DNA of 64,000 bases, from positions 1,922,001 through 1,986,000 of the forward strand of contig JACCLO010000004.1 in assembly GCA_029448655.1 (NCBI GenBank), in the 5' to 3' direction. Position numbers and translations under genes: made by a program. This document shows positions 10,703 to 22,357 of the stretch, piece by piece; the first letter of the stretch is position 1; the number at the start of each line of letters is the position of its first letter. The notes beneath the pieces are model-generated. The model was not told the DNA's origin and searched no databases. It was given only the letters and a program-made list of their open reading frames with translations. Source of the DNA: Wolfiporia cocos (Eukaryota; Basidiomycota; Agaricomycetes; Polyporales; Phaeolaceae).

Positions 10703-11794
10703 TGACACAGTAAGCCTGTGGGACTCACCAAGTGCCTATATGCTTGAGATAAGGCGACTTAGAGGGATAGACAGTACCAGCGCAGCAGGATGTGAGAGGT
10801 TATTCTACGGCGCAAGCCGAGAGAATAATAGAACTAAAGTTATAGGGCGTCAAGCCCCTAGTTATATACATGTTTAAGGGAAGGTCACGTGCTACTAGCT
10901 AGTCGTTACCTTTCCTGGTTATGTGGCTTTGCCAAGAGGCGAAGCACTATCTTATCTGATGTTTATGGACTCTATCTACAATGGCCGTGATGGGCCCTAA
11001 TGGCCGCACCAATCGTAGGAGAGCGATTTGTGTATATTATCATATGAACGCGGGCGCAGCCCGGGTATATGGGAAGCCGGTTGCCGGATACCGTGAGGTA
11101 TAATGGCGATTGGCCGGTCTTCGTGTGATGACCAAGGCGAGGCGCCGAGGTCGTTATGCCATTGGACGGGAAGTACCGTGGCATGTGTTACAGCCCAGAC
11201 CGGATGGTTACCGGGGCATGTATTGGACTTAGCCGTGAGGCGAGGTCCGGTGTTTGGGCGACGCCGTGATGGCAGAAGCCCGGGACTTGGAGAACACCGA
11301 GTCCGTGGGAGGCCGAGGAGGCCGTGACCTATAGCGATATAGCCTTGGTGCTATTATAGTGCTGTATGGTCGTGTTGCCATTATTATGCGAAGGCGTGGC
11401 GCGCCTGAGGTGCCATTGTGATCAAGGATCTTATGGCGGTGGGAAGCTGTGAAGGCCGACCCAATAGTACAAGGCCGCGAGGCACTGTTTGTACATGTGG
11501 ACATTATTATGCGAGCGTGCCGCGCTCGGCCTATCATTATGATCTACGATCTATGACGTGGCTGGTCTTGCTCTGTCGGGCGAGACCTATATGACGTAGC
11601 TATACTATGCTATTGGACCGGAAGGTGCCGTAGCGTTATGTAAGCTGGTCATGTGGTTGATAAGCCCAGTTAAGAGCTTGTCGTGGTGGCAATGGGAGTT
11701 AACCCGTAGATAACTTGTAGGTAGACGTATAAATCCCAGGTAAATTGCTATAATCGTAGGAAAAATGCTGTAAGCCCCAGATAAATCTGTGACA
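10703..11794 (-). repeat. E2 5' LTR
   Basis: 1092 bp, bounded by TGTCACAG (from 11794) and CTGTGTCA (to 10703) on the - strand. It holds the TATA box (10861-10868) and the self-primer source (10824-10835). It is nearly identical to the left LTR. Confidence 0.92.
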
Positions 11795-12081
11795 ATCGCG
11801 AAGAAGGAAATTCGCGGCTACTACGGTACTAAGGGCAAGGAACTCGCCGAGTCGAATTACTTCAACTACTGCGAATGGTTCCGAACCCTCGGCCGACTCT
11901 CCGAGACCGCCAACGAAACCCTGGTGTGGGAGTTCACCGAAACACTCCCTGAAAAGGTCAAGGACACCTTAAACGTCCTCGGCAAGACCCCGTTCTTCAA
12001 GGCCCCAACCGACATTGAGCCCCTCATCGATTTCGCTCTGGAGATGTACCAAACGTCATATCCAGACAAGATCAAGGGTTC

Positions 12082-12641
12082 TGACACAGACTTACTGTCT
12101 GTGCGACCCCTGGGCTCAGGAGGGATCCATACTCAACATCAGTCGAGTCTACAAGGCACCGCGCCAGCGCTGAACGCAGAGGCAACGTGGGATTGGCAAG
12201 ATCCCTTGTGTACGTCGAGATAGCGGTGGTGGCTCACAGACAAGGACGCAGAGATACGGGCCCCGGGCCAGGAGATCACGCAGCGTTAAGTAAGAAAGGG
12301 TGATACACCATTGTCGAGAATCTGAGAGATGGGGTGTAAGCCCACATCTCGTCGTATTATATACATGCTTGTATCTACTACCGAGCCAGCCCTAAAGATG
12401 TGGTCTGTGCACCGCTATCTACTGGGTCATGTGCTAGGTAACGAGACATGTAACAATGTGACCATTAGTGACGGTACCTGAGGCGCGCGCTACCCTACAG
12501 CGCTAACCAAACGACCAGGTGACCTGCAATAACTGGGAGACGCCGGAGGTGGCTACAGCGCAGAGACGCGGCGTACGCCTAGCGCCGCGCGTGCGTCCTA
12601 TAGCGAGGGAGTCCAGACCTGCATAGAGAAAGTCTGTGACA
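12082..12641 (-). repeat. Solo LTR inside E1 gag, TSD ggttc
   Basis: 560 bp starting tgacacag and ending tgtgaca, with perfect 5-bp TSD ggttc (12077-12081 and 12642-12646). TGTCACAG at the right end and a TATATAAT box read leftward near 12360 indicate minus orientation. It differs in sequence from the E2 LTR family although the terminal nucleotides agree. No internal region remains, as expected after LTR-LTR recombination. Confidence 0.9.
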
Positions 12642-13095
12642 GGTTCCATCTTCGAGAAGGCCGGCAAGAAGGACTCGGCCCCTGCCGAAAAGAAGGAGAC
12701 GTCCTCCGCTTCTGCAAAGAAGTCGGAGAAAAAGAAGGACAAGGGAAAGGCGCCCGCCAAAGCCCCCGCCAACACCGCCAATGCCGTCTGCACCTACTGC
12801 AAGCAGACAGGACACTATTTCAACAAGTGTCCTAAGCTTGCGGCAGACAAGGCCGCGGGAACGTTCGTGCCTGCCGCTCAGCGGGCCGAACAACAAAGGG
12901 CGAAGGATGCAGCTGCTGCGTCTGGAAAGACCACGGCTGCTCCTTCGGGTAGTGGAAAGGGACAGGCTTCTGGCAAGAAGCCGTACTCGGCGCCCCCCGC
13001 GGATGGCAAGACGTATCGTGCCCGAACGATCTGGGAAGAAGTAACGGCTGACTCAACATCAGCAGGAACATCGGCCCCCGCCACCACCGTCGCCA

Positions 13096-16000
13096 ATGTC
13101 AGGACCATCTCAGTCCCCCTCACCCCAACCACACGTCTCGAAGACGTTCTGTGAAGAACACACCAGCCTCGCAGCGGCTGGGAGTGTACAGCGCCCCGAA
13201 GAAGCGCACCTCTACGAAGAGGCTCCACAGAGACCCCTTATCTTGTGGGAAGATAAGGCGGTCGTACGTCACCCGGTATCCCATCTCGGTATATTCGGCA
13301 ACTCGGCAATGGACTTTGCCCGGAGGACTCGGACACTAGCTACACGTGCCCCTCCTGTAAAATACTTTCATCCTGACCCCACCGCGCTCAAGTTTTTCTC
13401 AATGTATAATATTGTACATGGAAATGATTCCCGAGACGACAATAAATCATTCTCCATTGAGGTAGAACTGTGGGTATATGGAAAGAAAGTTAACGCCATG
13501 GCATTAATCGACACCGGTGCATCAATAAGCGTCATTGATAAGAAACTCGTCCATGAGGAAAAGCTAGTTACCCAGAAACTACCTTCGCCCCTCGATATTC
13601 GCAATGCCGACGGTACCTCTAATACCGCCGGTAATATCAATATGGCAGTAAAAGCTTATATGGTGCACGAGGAACACAAGTCCACCGAATTCTTGTACGT
13701 CATGGACGTACAGAATGCGGATGTAATCCTCGGATATGACTGGTTCCTGAAACACAACCCGGACTTCAACTGGCCGGAAGGAATCTTCACATATCGGTGT
13801 ACGGAAAAATGCAAACATGGCAAACGGGTTTCGATTTCTGAGGAAGAAGACGAAATCAAACCCCGCAATATCTATCAGATCATCAACGACTTTCCAATAG
13901 ATTTTCTCGGCTTAGAGGAGCCTGAGAATCCCTTTGTCGCTTGGGTGAACACCCTTGACGAAGGAACGGAACTCCTTATCGACGCCATTCAGTCGATAAC
14001 GGAGAAGTCGGACGATGAATTCCTGACAGATGCGGATCTCCAGAAATGGAAATCCTTGGTTCCGGAGGAATACCAGGAGTTTGGTCCCACGGTATTTTCT
14101 CAACGCGCATCCAAAAGGATGCCCGAGCGGAAACCATACGACCACGCCATCGACTTCCCCGATGACGCGGTGCTACCGCCCCCGAGTAAGGCATACAAGA
14201 TGTCTCCTCAGGAAGCGAACTCGCTAGATCAGTGGATTCAGGAAGAGTTACGGAAGGGCTACATCCGACACTCGAAATCCCCGATTGCGAGCCCGGTCTT
14301 CTTCGTCCCTAAAAAAGACGGCGGAGCCCGAATGGTAGTCGATTACCGAAAAGTAAACGACTTGACCATTAAAAACAGGTACCCTCTCCCACGCATAGAC
14401 GAGCTCATCGATAAGCTTAGCCAGGCTTCGATCTTCACGAAGCTCGACTTGCGTTGGGGTTACAACAACGTAAGAATCAAGGAGGGAGATGAATGGAAGA
14501 CCGCATTCATTACGCCTAACGGCCTTTACGAAGCTGTAGTCATGTACTTCGGTTTTTGTAATGCACCCAGCACGTTCCAACACATGATGAACGATATTCT
14601 AGGTGACCTTATCAGAGAAGGAAAGGTCATTGTCTACCTAGACGACATCCTTGTGTTCGGAAACAACCTGTTGGAACACCGTCGTATCGTCAAGCAAGTA
14701 TTACAAATCTTGCAAGACAACGACTTGTTCGCGAAGCCTGAAAAGTGCTTCTTCGAACAAAGCAGTATTGAATACCTGGGAATGATCATTTCCAAAGGAA
14801 AAGTCGAAATGGACCCTAAGAAGGTAGCTGGTGTAATGGACTGGCCTACACCTGCCAAGGTGAAAGACGTTCAGGCCTTTGTTGGCTTCGCCAACTACTA
14901 CCGTCGGTTCATTAAGGACTTCTCCAAAGTGGTTAAGCCATTAACCGAACTGTCCAAGAAAAACACGCAGTGGAACTGGGGACCCGAACAAGCGGAAGCC
15001 TTCCAAACACTTAAGGAAGCCTTCACATCGGCTCCAATACTCCGGATCCCAGATCAGGAGCCCCCGTTCCGCGTGGAAGCGGATTCTTCCGATTACGCAA
15101 CTGGTGCGGTGCTATCACAATACTCTTCGGAGGATAAGCTCTGGCACCTGGTAGCCTTTTACTCGCACCCGAAAGGAACTATGAGATTTACGATAAGGAG
15201 TTGCTCGCAATCATCCGCGCTCTAGAGGAATGGAGACATTACCTCGAAGGACATCCACACAAATTCGAAGTATGGTCGGATCATCTCAATCTGACATATT
15301 TCAAATCGGCACAACGGCTTACCCGGAGACAGGCACGTTGGAGTTTTTACCTGACAAGGTTCAACTTCACCATGTGTCACAAACCCGGTAAAACAATGCT
15401 CACGGCTGACCCTCTGTCACGGAGGCCAGACCATGAAGAGGGGGTGGAACTCGACAATCGCAATCAAATTTTGCTGAAACTGGAATATTTCACGGTTAGG
15501 GCGCTAGAAGCGTCACAGCAGGAGATACAATCAGGCGACGAGGACCTCCTCCGACAAATCCGACAAGCCCTCATGAACGATCAGATTACCAAAGATTACC
15601 AGGAACTACTGAAAAGTGGTCCCAAGGAATTCGGTAAAGATCTCCAGGAATGGAACATGGAGGCCGGATTACTCCTCAGACAAGGAAAAGTGTACGTTCC
15701 AAAAGAGCCTAAGGAATTGCGAACGAAGATACTGGAGTTACATCATGACCATGTGACTGCCGGACACTTCGGACGATGGAAGACCTACGAACTTCTATCG
15801 CGTAATTACTGGTGGCCTGGAATGACCATGATGGTAAAGCAATACGTGGAAGGTTGTGACACATGCCAACGCATGAAGAACCGCAACCAGACCCCGTATG
15901 GACCCCTGCAACCGCTCCCAGTACCGGAAGCACCTTGGGACACAATCACAATCGACTTCATCGTTCACTTACCACCCAGCGGCGAATTCAAACAATTCAC

Positions 16001-17617
16001 TGCTATTATGGTAGTAGTGGACCGATTGACCAAGCACGCACACTTCATTCCCACGTCAGACAATATCTCGGCAAAAGAATTAGCAAACCTCCTGTACCTG
16101 CGGATTTATCCGAACCACGGACTTCCGAAACAAATCATTTCGGATAGAGGACCGCAATTCTCTTCCGAGTTATTCAAGGGATGGTGCGAGCAATTGGGAA
16201 TTCAGAGATCGATGACGACAGCCTACCACCCGCAAGCGGACGGCCAAACGGAGAGAATTAACCAAATTCTAGAACAATACCTACGATGCTACATCGACGT
16301 TATCCAAAAAGATAACTGGGTATTCTATCTCCCCACGGCGGAGTTCGCGTATAACAACGCGGCTAGTGAAACGACCAAGAATAGTCCATTCTTTGTCGAA
16401 CTAGGAAAGCACCCCAATGCAGGACCTGCGGATTTGAAGCCGACGCAATACTCGGACTTAAATCAATTTGCTTACGCCAGATGGTCTGCACAAGAACAAG
16501 CTAAAGCAGCTATGAAATTGGCTGCTGAACGCTGGTCTTGGTACTACGATCAACATAAGTGCTCGGTACCGTTTAAAGTCGGCGATAAAGTACTCGTTGA
16601 CGCCCGTAGCTGGCAAGACTCCGAAAGAAGTCTTAGTCCACGCTATTTGGGACCATTCAAGATAATTGAACAATTATCTCCGGTCACCTTTAGGGTACAC
16701 ATGGACGAGCAATACAGGGCTTATCACCCCGTATTCCACGCTTCCAAGTTGGTTATGTACAAGGACCCTGTGCATCAGAAGAAACCAGAGCCTCAACCAG
16801 AAATGGTCGACGGCGAGGATGGGAAGTCGAGAAGATTTTAGATCATCGTCTCCGCGCAGGAAGAGTTGAATACAGAATCCGATGGAAAGGATTTGGTATC
16901 AATGACGACTCCTGGGTACGCGAAGCTGATCTCGACACGGCATATGACATTCTGCAGGAATACAAGGCTTCACACGCCATTCCAATGCAGGATGTTCCCC
17001 TCAGGCGATCAGCTAGAAGGAAAGAAACGGTTCACGTCTTCGACCCTGACAGCGACGACTGGGAAGCCAACGAATGCACGTGGCCAGACGACTGGCCACA
17101 GTACCGCGAGGAATTTGCAAAGGACCCGAAGCAACGCATGGTTAGACACCCCGACTGGGGATGGATGTCAGCTGACATTAACCAAAACGCGGACTTAAAA
17201 ATCGTAGTCGGTGAAGGCGGCCGAATGCCGGAAAAAGGAACCAAGGACTCGGTTGGATTTGACCTGTACACTGCAACAGGCAATGTTCTGCCAGCTCACG
17301 GGCAGACAGAATACAACACCAAACTGGAAATCCAGGTACCTTTCGGCACTTACGGACGTATCGCCCCCCGCTCTAGTCTTGCCCGAAAAGGCATAGACGT
17401 AATGGGTGGCGTCATTGACCACGATTACCAAGGCGAAGTAATCATCATTCTTCGGAACCACTCGGACATATCTATCGATATCCGAGCCAGAGATAAGATT
17501 GCCCAGCTTATCTGCGAAGTTGCTAAGGACCCGCACATTACGCTACACGGAAAATCTTACTTTGAAAAGATTAAATCCGAGCGTGGTACTGGTGGATTCG
17601 GCTCCACAGGAAAGTAA
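13096..17617 (+). pseudogene. pol: E1 pol with C-terminal dUTPase, two frameshifts
   Basis: Order: aspartic protease (LIDTGASISV), RT (YLDDILVF), RNase H, integrase zinc finger and D,D35E core, chromodomain, dUTPase. It overlaps the gag end in the +1 frame, as in E4. Compared with E4 a 13-bp deletion near 15165 breaks RNase H, and a 4-bp deletion near 16820 breaks the chromodomain start. The three frames are 13096-15225, 15201-16841 and 16985-17617. One extra codon is present near 13411. In the dUTPase part, motif 4 has ARDKIAQL where E4 has AGDKIAQL. The element cannot make a full Pol. Confidence 0.93.
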
Positions 17618-17656
17618 TCGTTCCATTAGGGACAATGAAACCTGAAGAGGGGGTAA

Positions 17657-18238
17657 TGTCACAGATTTGGGACATGCCACTATTTTTCCCGTATTTCTAC
17701 CTATTTATCTGGTATTTCTACGACCTTGTAGACATTCACGCTGCTAAGCGCCCGTCTACACGTACACGCAACCAAACAACACGTACACAACGCGGTATAC
17801 GTCCACTTGTCATAACAACACGTACATAACACGCTTGTACGCGTCAATGACTCAGCGGACTAACCTCCGGTGTCACGCGCCTTACTCATATCCCGATACC
17901 GGGTTATCCACTTCCACAACATGGACCTACGGTCCAAACAAACGCTCTTACTGGTGCGGCCATTACCGGCGCACATGGTCTACTGTAGTTTACGACTTAA
18001 CCATATTAGTTATGTCTGCGCACAGACCACCTTCATGTTTGGCTCCCTTACCAGTAACCAAACAAAGCATGTATATAAGTAGGGCTATCACTGCGGATAA
18101 GCCTTAGATTTGTTCTCTGCATTTGCACAGTTACACATCATTCCTGCTTGCGCCTATTAGCATCCTCACCAACCTCCAGCAACTACTTCAAGTCGCTTAA
18201 CAAGGTTATAGAGTGAGTCCCACAACTAGTTTGTGTCA
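17657..18238 (+). repeat. E1 3' LTR
   Basis: 582 bp, preceded by polypurine tract gaagagggggtaa (17644-17656). It ends at the right TSD copy aatat (18239-18243). Confidence 0.95.
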
Positions 18239-18520
18239 AATATATTACATAATACACACAGTGCAGTGCCAATAAAAGTTCGATTTTATTCATGTTAGTA
18301 GAGCCGGCTACTGACAGAAGGGACAATGAAAGATCCACCACAGAGCAGTAGTCTCTGACCTCCGCTCCCACCTGCAGCATGCACAGCAGCAACCTCTTAG
18401 TATCAACATGAACGTACACCATGGGCATGGTGTGGATGCCATGTGCTGCCACTACTGTGAGCATGTCCTATGCTCAGCATTCACTATCACCGTATGCAGC
18501 ATGTCAGCCATAAGGGAAGG
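18239..18520 (+). repeat. Family A copy 1, middle part
   Basis: Continues the family A repeat broken by E1. It is the reverse complement of about 29000-29285. It is broken again at 18521 by a solo LTR and resumes at 19584 for about 50 bp. Confidence 0.75.
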
Positions 18521-19583
18521 TAACACAGACCAGGCTGTGGGACTCACCACCTATCCTATGTGGGGAGGGAGGCAAGAGGCCAGTCAAGTGCAGAGGAGGT
18601 GAGATAACTTCTACGGTGCATGCTGAGAAGAATAGAACTCAAGTATAGAGTGTCTAGCTCCTACTTAAATACATGCAGGGAAAGGGTCATGTGTTACTAT
18701 ACAGTACATACCCTTAAAGGGACATGTGGCTTGGTTGCCCTAGTGGCAACTAAGCTAAGGTGCTACTCTACAATGGCCGTGATCTGCCGGTAATGGCTGG
18801 ACCAATCGTAAATGAGAATGAGCGTGGTTCCACCATGAGGCGGACATGTGAATGCGGGCACAGCCCAGGTATAGGCAAGGCCAGTAAGCCAGTACCTTAA
18901 GGGTGATCCACCATTGGGCAGGATCCATGGGATGACTCAGCATAGCGCCGAGACATCTATGCTATTGGACGGACCTAGTGTCATTACTAAGGTGCATCAT
19001 CATAGACATGTGTTATTGACTGGACCGTGTGGTAACCGGTGACAACAAGGTGGCCTAGGGCCGAGGTTTGGACTTCGCCATGAGGCCAGAAGCCCAGGAC
19101 TCTGCAAATGCTGGAGCCCGTGGTAACCGGGGTAAGCCGGACCAGTAGCAGTAATAGCACAAGGCTATTATTATGCTATGGCACCATTCTGTTGTAAGGA
19201 TGGTGCAACGTATGACATCATCTTCTGATAGAACAATGATGTAATGGTCTGGCCTGCAGGGCTGGACCGGTTGATGTAGCGATAACGTTTGCTAAGTCTG
19301 GACTATGATGCAACGGGCATCAGGCATTGCTGATGGTGATGTTGCCATGATGTCATTAGTCTGGGCTAGGGCCATGATGGCTGTAGCTATGATGTTGAGA
19401 TGATGTGGGAGTCCTGACTAGTGTGTAATGCTTAGTTGTGAGAGCTTAGTAGCGTGTCATTACATTATGTAAGCAATAAGGTTGGCAATATGGGATAAGT
19501 ATAACTTGTAGTTAGACATAATAATCCCGGATAAATTGCTAAAAATAGCGGAAAAAATGCTGATTCTAGATAAATCTGTGACA
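18521..19583 (-). repeat. Solo LTR (E2-related), TSD gaagg
   Basis: 1063 bp with perfect TSD gaagg (18516-18520 and 19584-19588). The right end read leftward starts TGTCACAGATTTATC, as in E2. The left end taacacag shows one G/A change from the expected tgacacag. It shares motifs with the E2 LTR (ctgtgggactcacc, tacaatggccgtgat) but is clearly diverged. The uninterrupted family A copy (about 29005) supplies an empty site with a single ggaagg. Confidence 0.9.
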
Positions 19584-19640
19584 GAAGGATGCACATGAGT
19601 GCAGTCATGACATGTGCCACAAACAAAAGGTGGAGGAGGC
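19584..19640 (+). repeat. Family A copy 1, right end
   Basis: Matches the reverse complement of about 28950-29005 up to 'ggtggaggag', after which the two copies diverge. This sets the right boundary of the family A unit. Confidence 0.65.
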
Positions 19641-19669
19641 CTGAAGATGGGTGTACTGCGGGAGGAATC

Positions 19670-20158
19670 TGACCCAAGACTTACTTTGATAAGTGTTTTG
19701 AGGTTATTGTCGAGGTTGAACGCGTAAGTCGAGTGAAGCAGTAGTTTTAGAAGGCTAATGCAACGTGTCGAAGATGGATTGTTCTAAGGACTTAGGCCTT
19801 AGAGCGATCACCTTATATACATGTAGGGCACTACTCATGTACTGTCTGCCCTAATGCTACTGGGTCTGTGCGCACCAGCGGTAATGCTGTGCGCTTGAGT
19901 GGAACGTTATAGAAACGTATGGAATAGGCCGCGTAAGCGGTCATGTGAGTTATGAGTCAGTGGAGCGCTACTGATAAGCCGGGCCGCTGACGAGTAAGAT
20001 ATGACCATACTTCGAGAACCTTCGAGAGGATTCGAGAAGATGTCATCTTGAGTGGTTAGGGTTGCTAACTACTTTATATATGACTTGTCGTAGCACAAGT
20101 CGTAGAAAATTGGTATAAATACCGGAGAAATTAGGTAAATGCCTAGAAAATTCTGACA
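19670..20158 (-). repeat. Solo LTR, TSD gaatc
   Basis: 489 bp from tgacccaag to ttctgaca with perfect TSD gaatc (19665-19669 and 20159-20163). Read leftward it begins TGTCAGAATTTTC. A TATA-like ttatatac lies near 19812. It is a separate LTR family from E1-E6, possibly distantly related to the solo LTR in E1 gag. Confidence 0.85.
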
Positions 20159-20174
20159 GAATCAGACCATAAGG

Positions 20175-20275
20175 CAGGAGATAAGTAAGGCTCCAACCAT
20201 ATAATATACATGTACAAAAATTATGGTATATACATGGTATATACATAGTATACATGGTTTTCAGATGCAAGATTT
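20175..20275 (+). repeat. AT-rich inverted repeat partner 1
   Basis: ctccaaccatataat followed by tandem 'ggtatatacat' units is the reverse complement of 22780-22890. The pair brackets the hAT-like element at 20298-22349. Each arm is itself partly palindromic. Confidence 0.6.
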
Positions 20276-20544
20276 TTGAAGCCATTGCTTAGCTCATTAG
20301 TGATGTGCAAAGCATGGCTTAGCTCAAAGCCCAGGGCTTGGGCCTGGCTTTGAAGGGCTCAGGCTCAGTGAAATGCCAAGCTGGGCCCTCCTTAACAGCT
20401 CAGGCTGGCTTGGGCCTGGCTCAGGCTCAGGCCAGGGCTTATGAGTAATCAGGTAGGACCTCGGAATTATTGGCTTGTACAGTTCAAATGACAGCACAAC
20501 ATATTCAGAATGCTTATATGTCTACTATTTGTTGTTATCCTGAT

Positions 20545-21457
20545 TGTCACAGATTTATCTGGGGCTTACAGCATTTTTCCTATGATTATAGCAATTTACC
20601 TGGGATTTATACGTCTAACTACAAGTCGTCTACGCCACTCACGCTTACGCTCACGCTTGGCTCACGCCTCGCTAACGCTAAGTGTAACCCTTGGCTCACG
20701 CTAAGCTAACGCTTGGCTAACGCCAAAACCATATGGTCTCGCCCGTCAGAGCAAGACCAGCCACGTCATAGATCTTAGATCATAATGATAGGCCGAGCGC
20801 GGCATGCTCGCATAATAATGTCCACATGTACAAACAGCGCCTCGCGGCCTTGTACTATTGGGTCGGCCTTCCCGGCTTCCCACCGCCATAAGATCCTTGA
20901 TCACAATGGCACCTCAGGCACGCCACGCCTTCGCATAATAATGGCGACACGGCCAAATAGCACTATATTAGCATCAAAGCAATATCGCTATAGGTCCGGC
21001 CTTTACGGCCATCAATACCCGGGCTGTGCCCGCGTTTATCACAGATAATAATAAACCTCCTCTCTTACTATTGGTGCGGCCATTACTGGCCCACACGGCC
21101 ATTGTAGATAGGATCATAAACACATAGATAAGATAAGCTTCGCCCCTTGGCAAAGCCGCATAACCCGGAAAGGTAGTACTATACAGTAGCACATGACCTC
21201 TCCGCATACATGTATTTAAGTAGGAGCCAAGCGCTCCATACTTCAGTTCTATTCTATCGTCGTTACCACGAATGCCCACCCGCGGAGTACCATAGGTACT
21301 CCCAGTGGACTACCATTGGTAGTCCCAAGCTTCGTCTGGTTTGCGGCTGCGCTACTATTCCACTAGCAACTGCTGCACTGGGTCCGTCTTCCTCGTCTAG
21401 TCGCCCTAACACCTCAGGATAGCGACTAGGTGAGTCCCACAGGATAGATCTGTGTCA
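20545..21457 (+). repeat. Solo LTR of E2 family, TSD ctgat
   Basis: 913 bp from tgtcacagattt to tgtgtca, with perfect TSD ctgat (20540-20544 and 21458-21462). The segment 20760-21120 is the reverse complement of the E2 LTR interior at high identity (for example 'aataatgtccacatgtacaa'). It is about 180 bp shorter than E2 LTRs, so it carries internal deletions. Confidence 0.9.
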
Positions 21458-22199
21458 CTGATCTACAAGTGTTTTTTGTCACAGTTTTCTGTGATTATGG
21501 GTATTACTGCCACCCCTCAGCCTCGAACTCACAACTTCAACATTCAATCACCTGACATACTAGATTAGATCAGTGCCTGGCTACTAAAGATAAGATACCT
21601 GCTTGTAACGTGATGTATCATGTGATGTGGCTATACCCCTACCTACTAGTGCTTGTGCACAGGCCTTGTTGTTTAGGGTAGGACTACAGTAGTTAAGTGT
21701 GATGCATGTATATATACCAGAACAGTCTGAGGTGTACTCCTCAGACTACTCAATGTACCATCTAGAGGCGTGTCTCTCTCTAACCACCTTCTCTCTACTT
21801 GCATGATACCCTTGCTTGTCTGCGACCTCAATGTTCAACCTCAGCATCCATTACTCCACCTCTGAGCCAACCTCTGAAGGATGGGTCTGTGTTGCAGGGA
21901 CCTCTTAGGTGTGTTATAGGCATTGTATGTTAGGTGTTTGGTTAGGGGGCAGGTTATGGGCAGCAGTGGGGAATGGACCCATGGTTTCTGGGTCATTTTT
22001 ACAGCTGCTTATAATGTTGACTGAAAATCCAGATCTTGATCACAACCCTGATTGCAACAGTAGTCACAACGTTCCACACCGTGTTAGCAGATCACAAGTC
22101 ATTGTAATGGTCATTGAGATCATTCAAGGTGAAATGATGCAAAATCTTAAACCAAAGGGCCCATTTTCGCTATTTATAACAACACCACAGCTGCGCACC
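21458..22199. other. hAT-like element interior, no gene seen
   Basis: Non-coding interior of the hAT-like element. The 97-codon frame at 21909-22202 has no recognisable motif. Confidence 0.5.
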
Positions 22200-22357
22200 T
22201 GAAGCCACCGGCTCAGGGCTCGGCTATGGCCAGCTCACGATCCAAGCCAGGCCTTGTCCTGCCCCCCCCCCCAGGCTCAGCTCAGCCCAGCTTAAGTTGG
22301 CTCAGCCAGGCCCAGCTCACAGCTTTGAGCTGTGCTTTGCACATCACTATAGCTCAT

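Larger units (their letters stand above)
5714..11794 (-). mobile_element. E2: non-autonomous LTR element (LARD-like), 6.1 kb
   Basis: Two 1092-bp LTRs (5714-6805 and 10703-11794) flank 3.9 kb without gag or pol. The TSD atcgc is perfect (5709-5713 and 11795-11799), inside E1 gag. Orientation is minus: TGTCACAG starts at 11794, the self-priming site is at 10690-10701, and the polypurine tract is at 6806-6821 next to the left LTR. I noticed only three differences between LTRs, so insertion was recent. The leader resembles that of E1/E4, which suggests mobilisation by that lineage. It is called LARD-like because it keeps LTRs, priming sites and a long non-coding interior. Confidence 0.9.
4524..13154 (+). 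pseudogene. gag: E1 gag, split by two LTR insertions
   Basis: Gag of a chromovirus, the structural protein that packages element RNA. Coding segments are 4524-5713, 11800-12081 and 12647-13154. Removing E2 with one atcgc copy and the solo LTR with one ggttc copy leaves 1980 nt, exactly 660 codons including stop, so the frame was intact before insertion. An acidic N-terminus is followed by a coiled-coil segment, an Ala/Pro-rich linker, the retrotransposon gag domain (PPPEFSGSSGKV onward) and a CX2CX4HX4C zinc knuckle (CTYCKQTGHYFNKC) near 12790. The start at 4524 is preferred because the upstream ATG used in E4 is out of frame here. Confidence 0.9.
1877..18238 (+). mobile_element. E1: degenerate dUTPase-bearing chromovirus (Ty3/gypsy)
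   Basis: An LTR retrotransposon with 582-bp LTRs, a self-priming site, an upstream 307-codon ORF, gag, pol and a polypurine tract (17644-17656). Flanks are aacat (1872-1876) and aatat (18239-18243), a 5-bp TSD with one C/T change. The uninterrupted family A copy near 29280 shows a single aatat at this point, a paralogous empty site. E1 is disrupted by E2 (5714-11794), a solo LTR (12082-12641), and 13-bp and 4-bp deletions in pol. Without the insertions it is about 9.7 kb and co-linear with E4. Confidence 0.95.
20298..22349. mobile_element. hAT-like non-autonomous element, TSD tagctcat
   Basis: Terminal inverted repeats start tagtgatgtgcaaagca at both ends. A perfect 8-bp TSD tagctcat (20290-20297 and 22350-22357) and the TAGTG start fit the hAT superfamily. 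Subterminal regions are runs of GGCTC/GAGCC-type repeats (20330-20430 and 22200-22330). The element carries a solo LTR (20545-21457); without it the length is about 1.1 kb. No transposase frame is visible. Confidence 0.85.

Noticed and set aside
13096..17617. Three separate genes in E1 pol
   Set aside because: Comparison with E4 shows one gene broken by 13-bp and 4-bp deletions, so it is one pseudogene.
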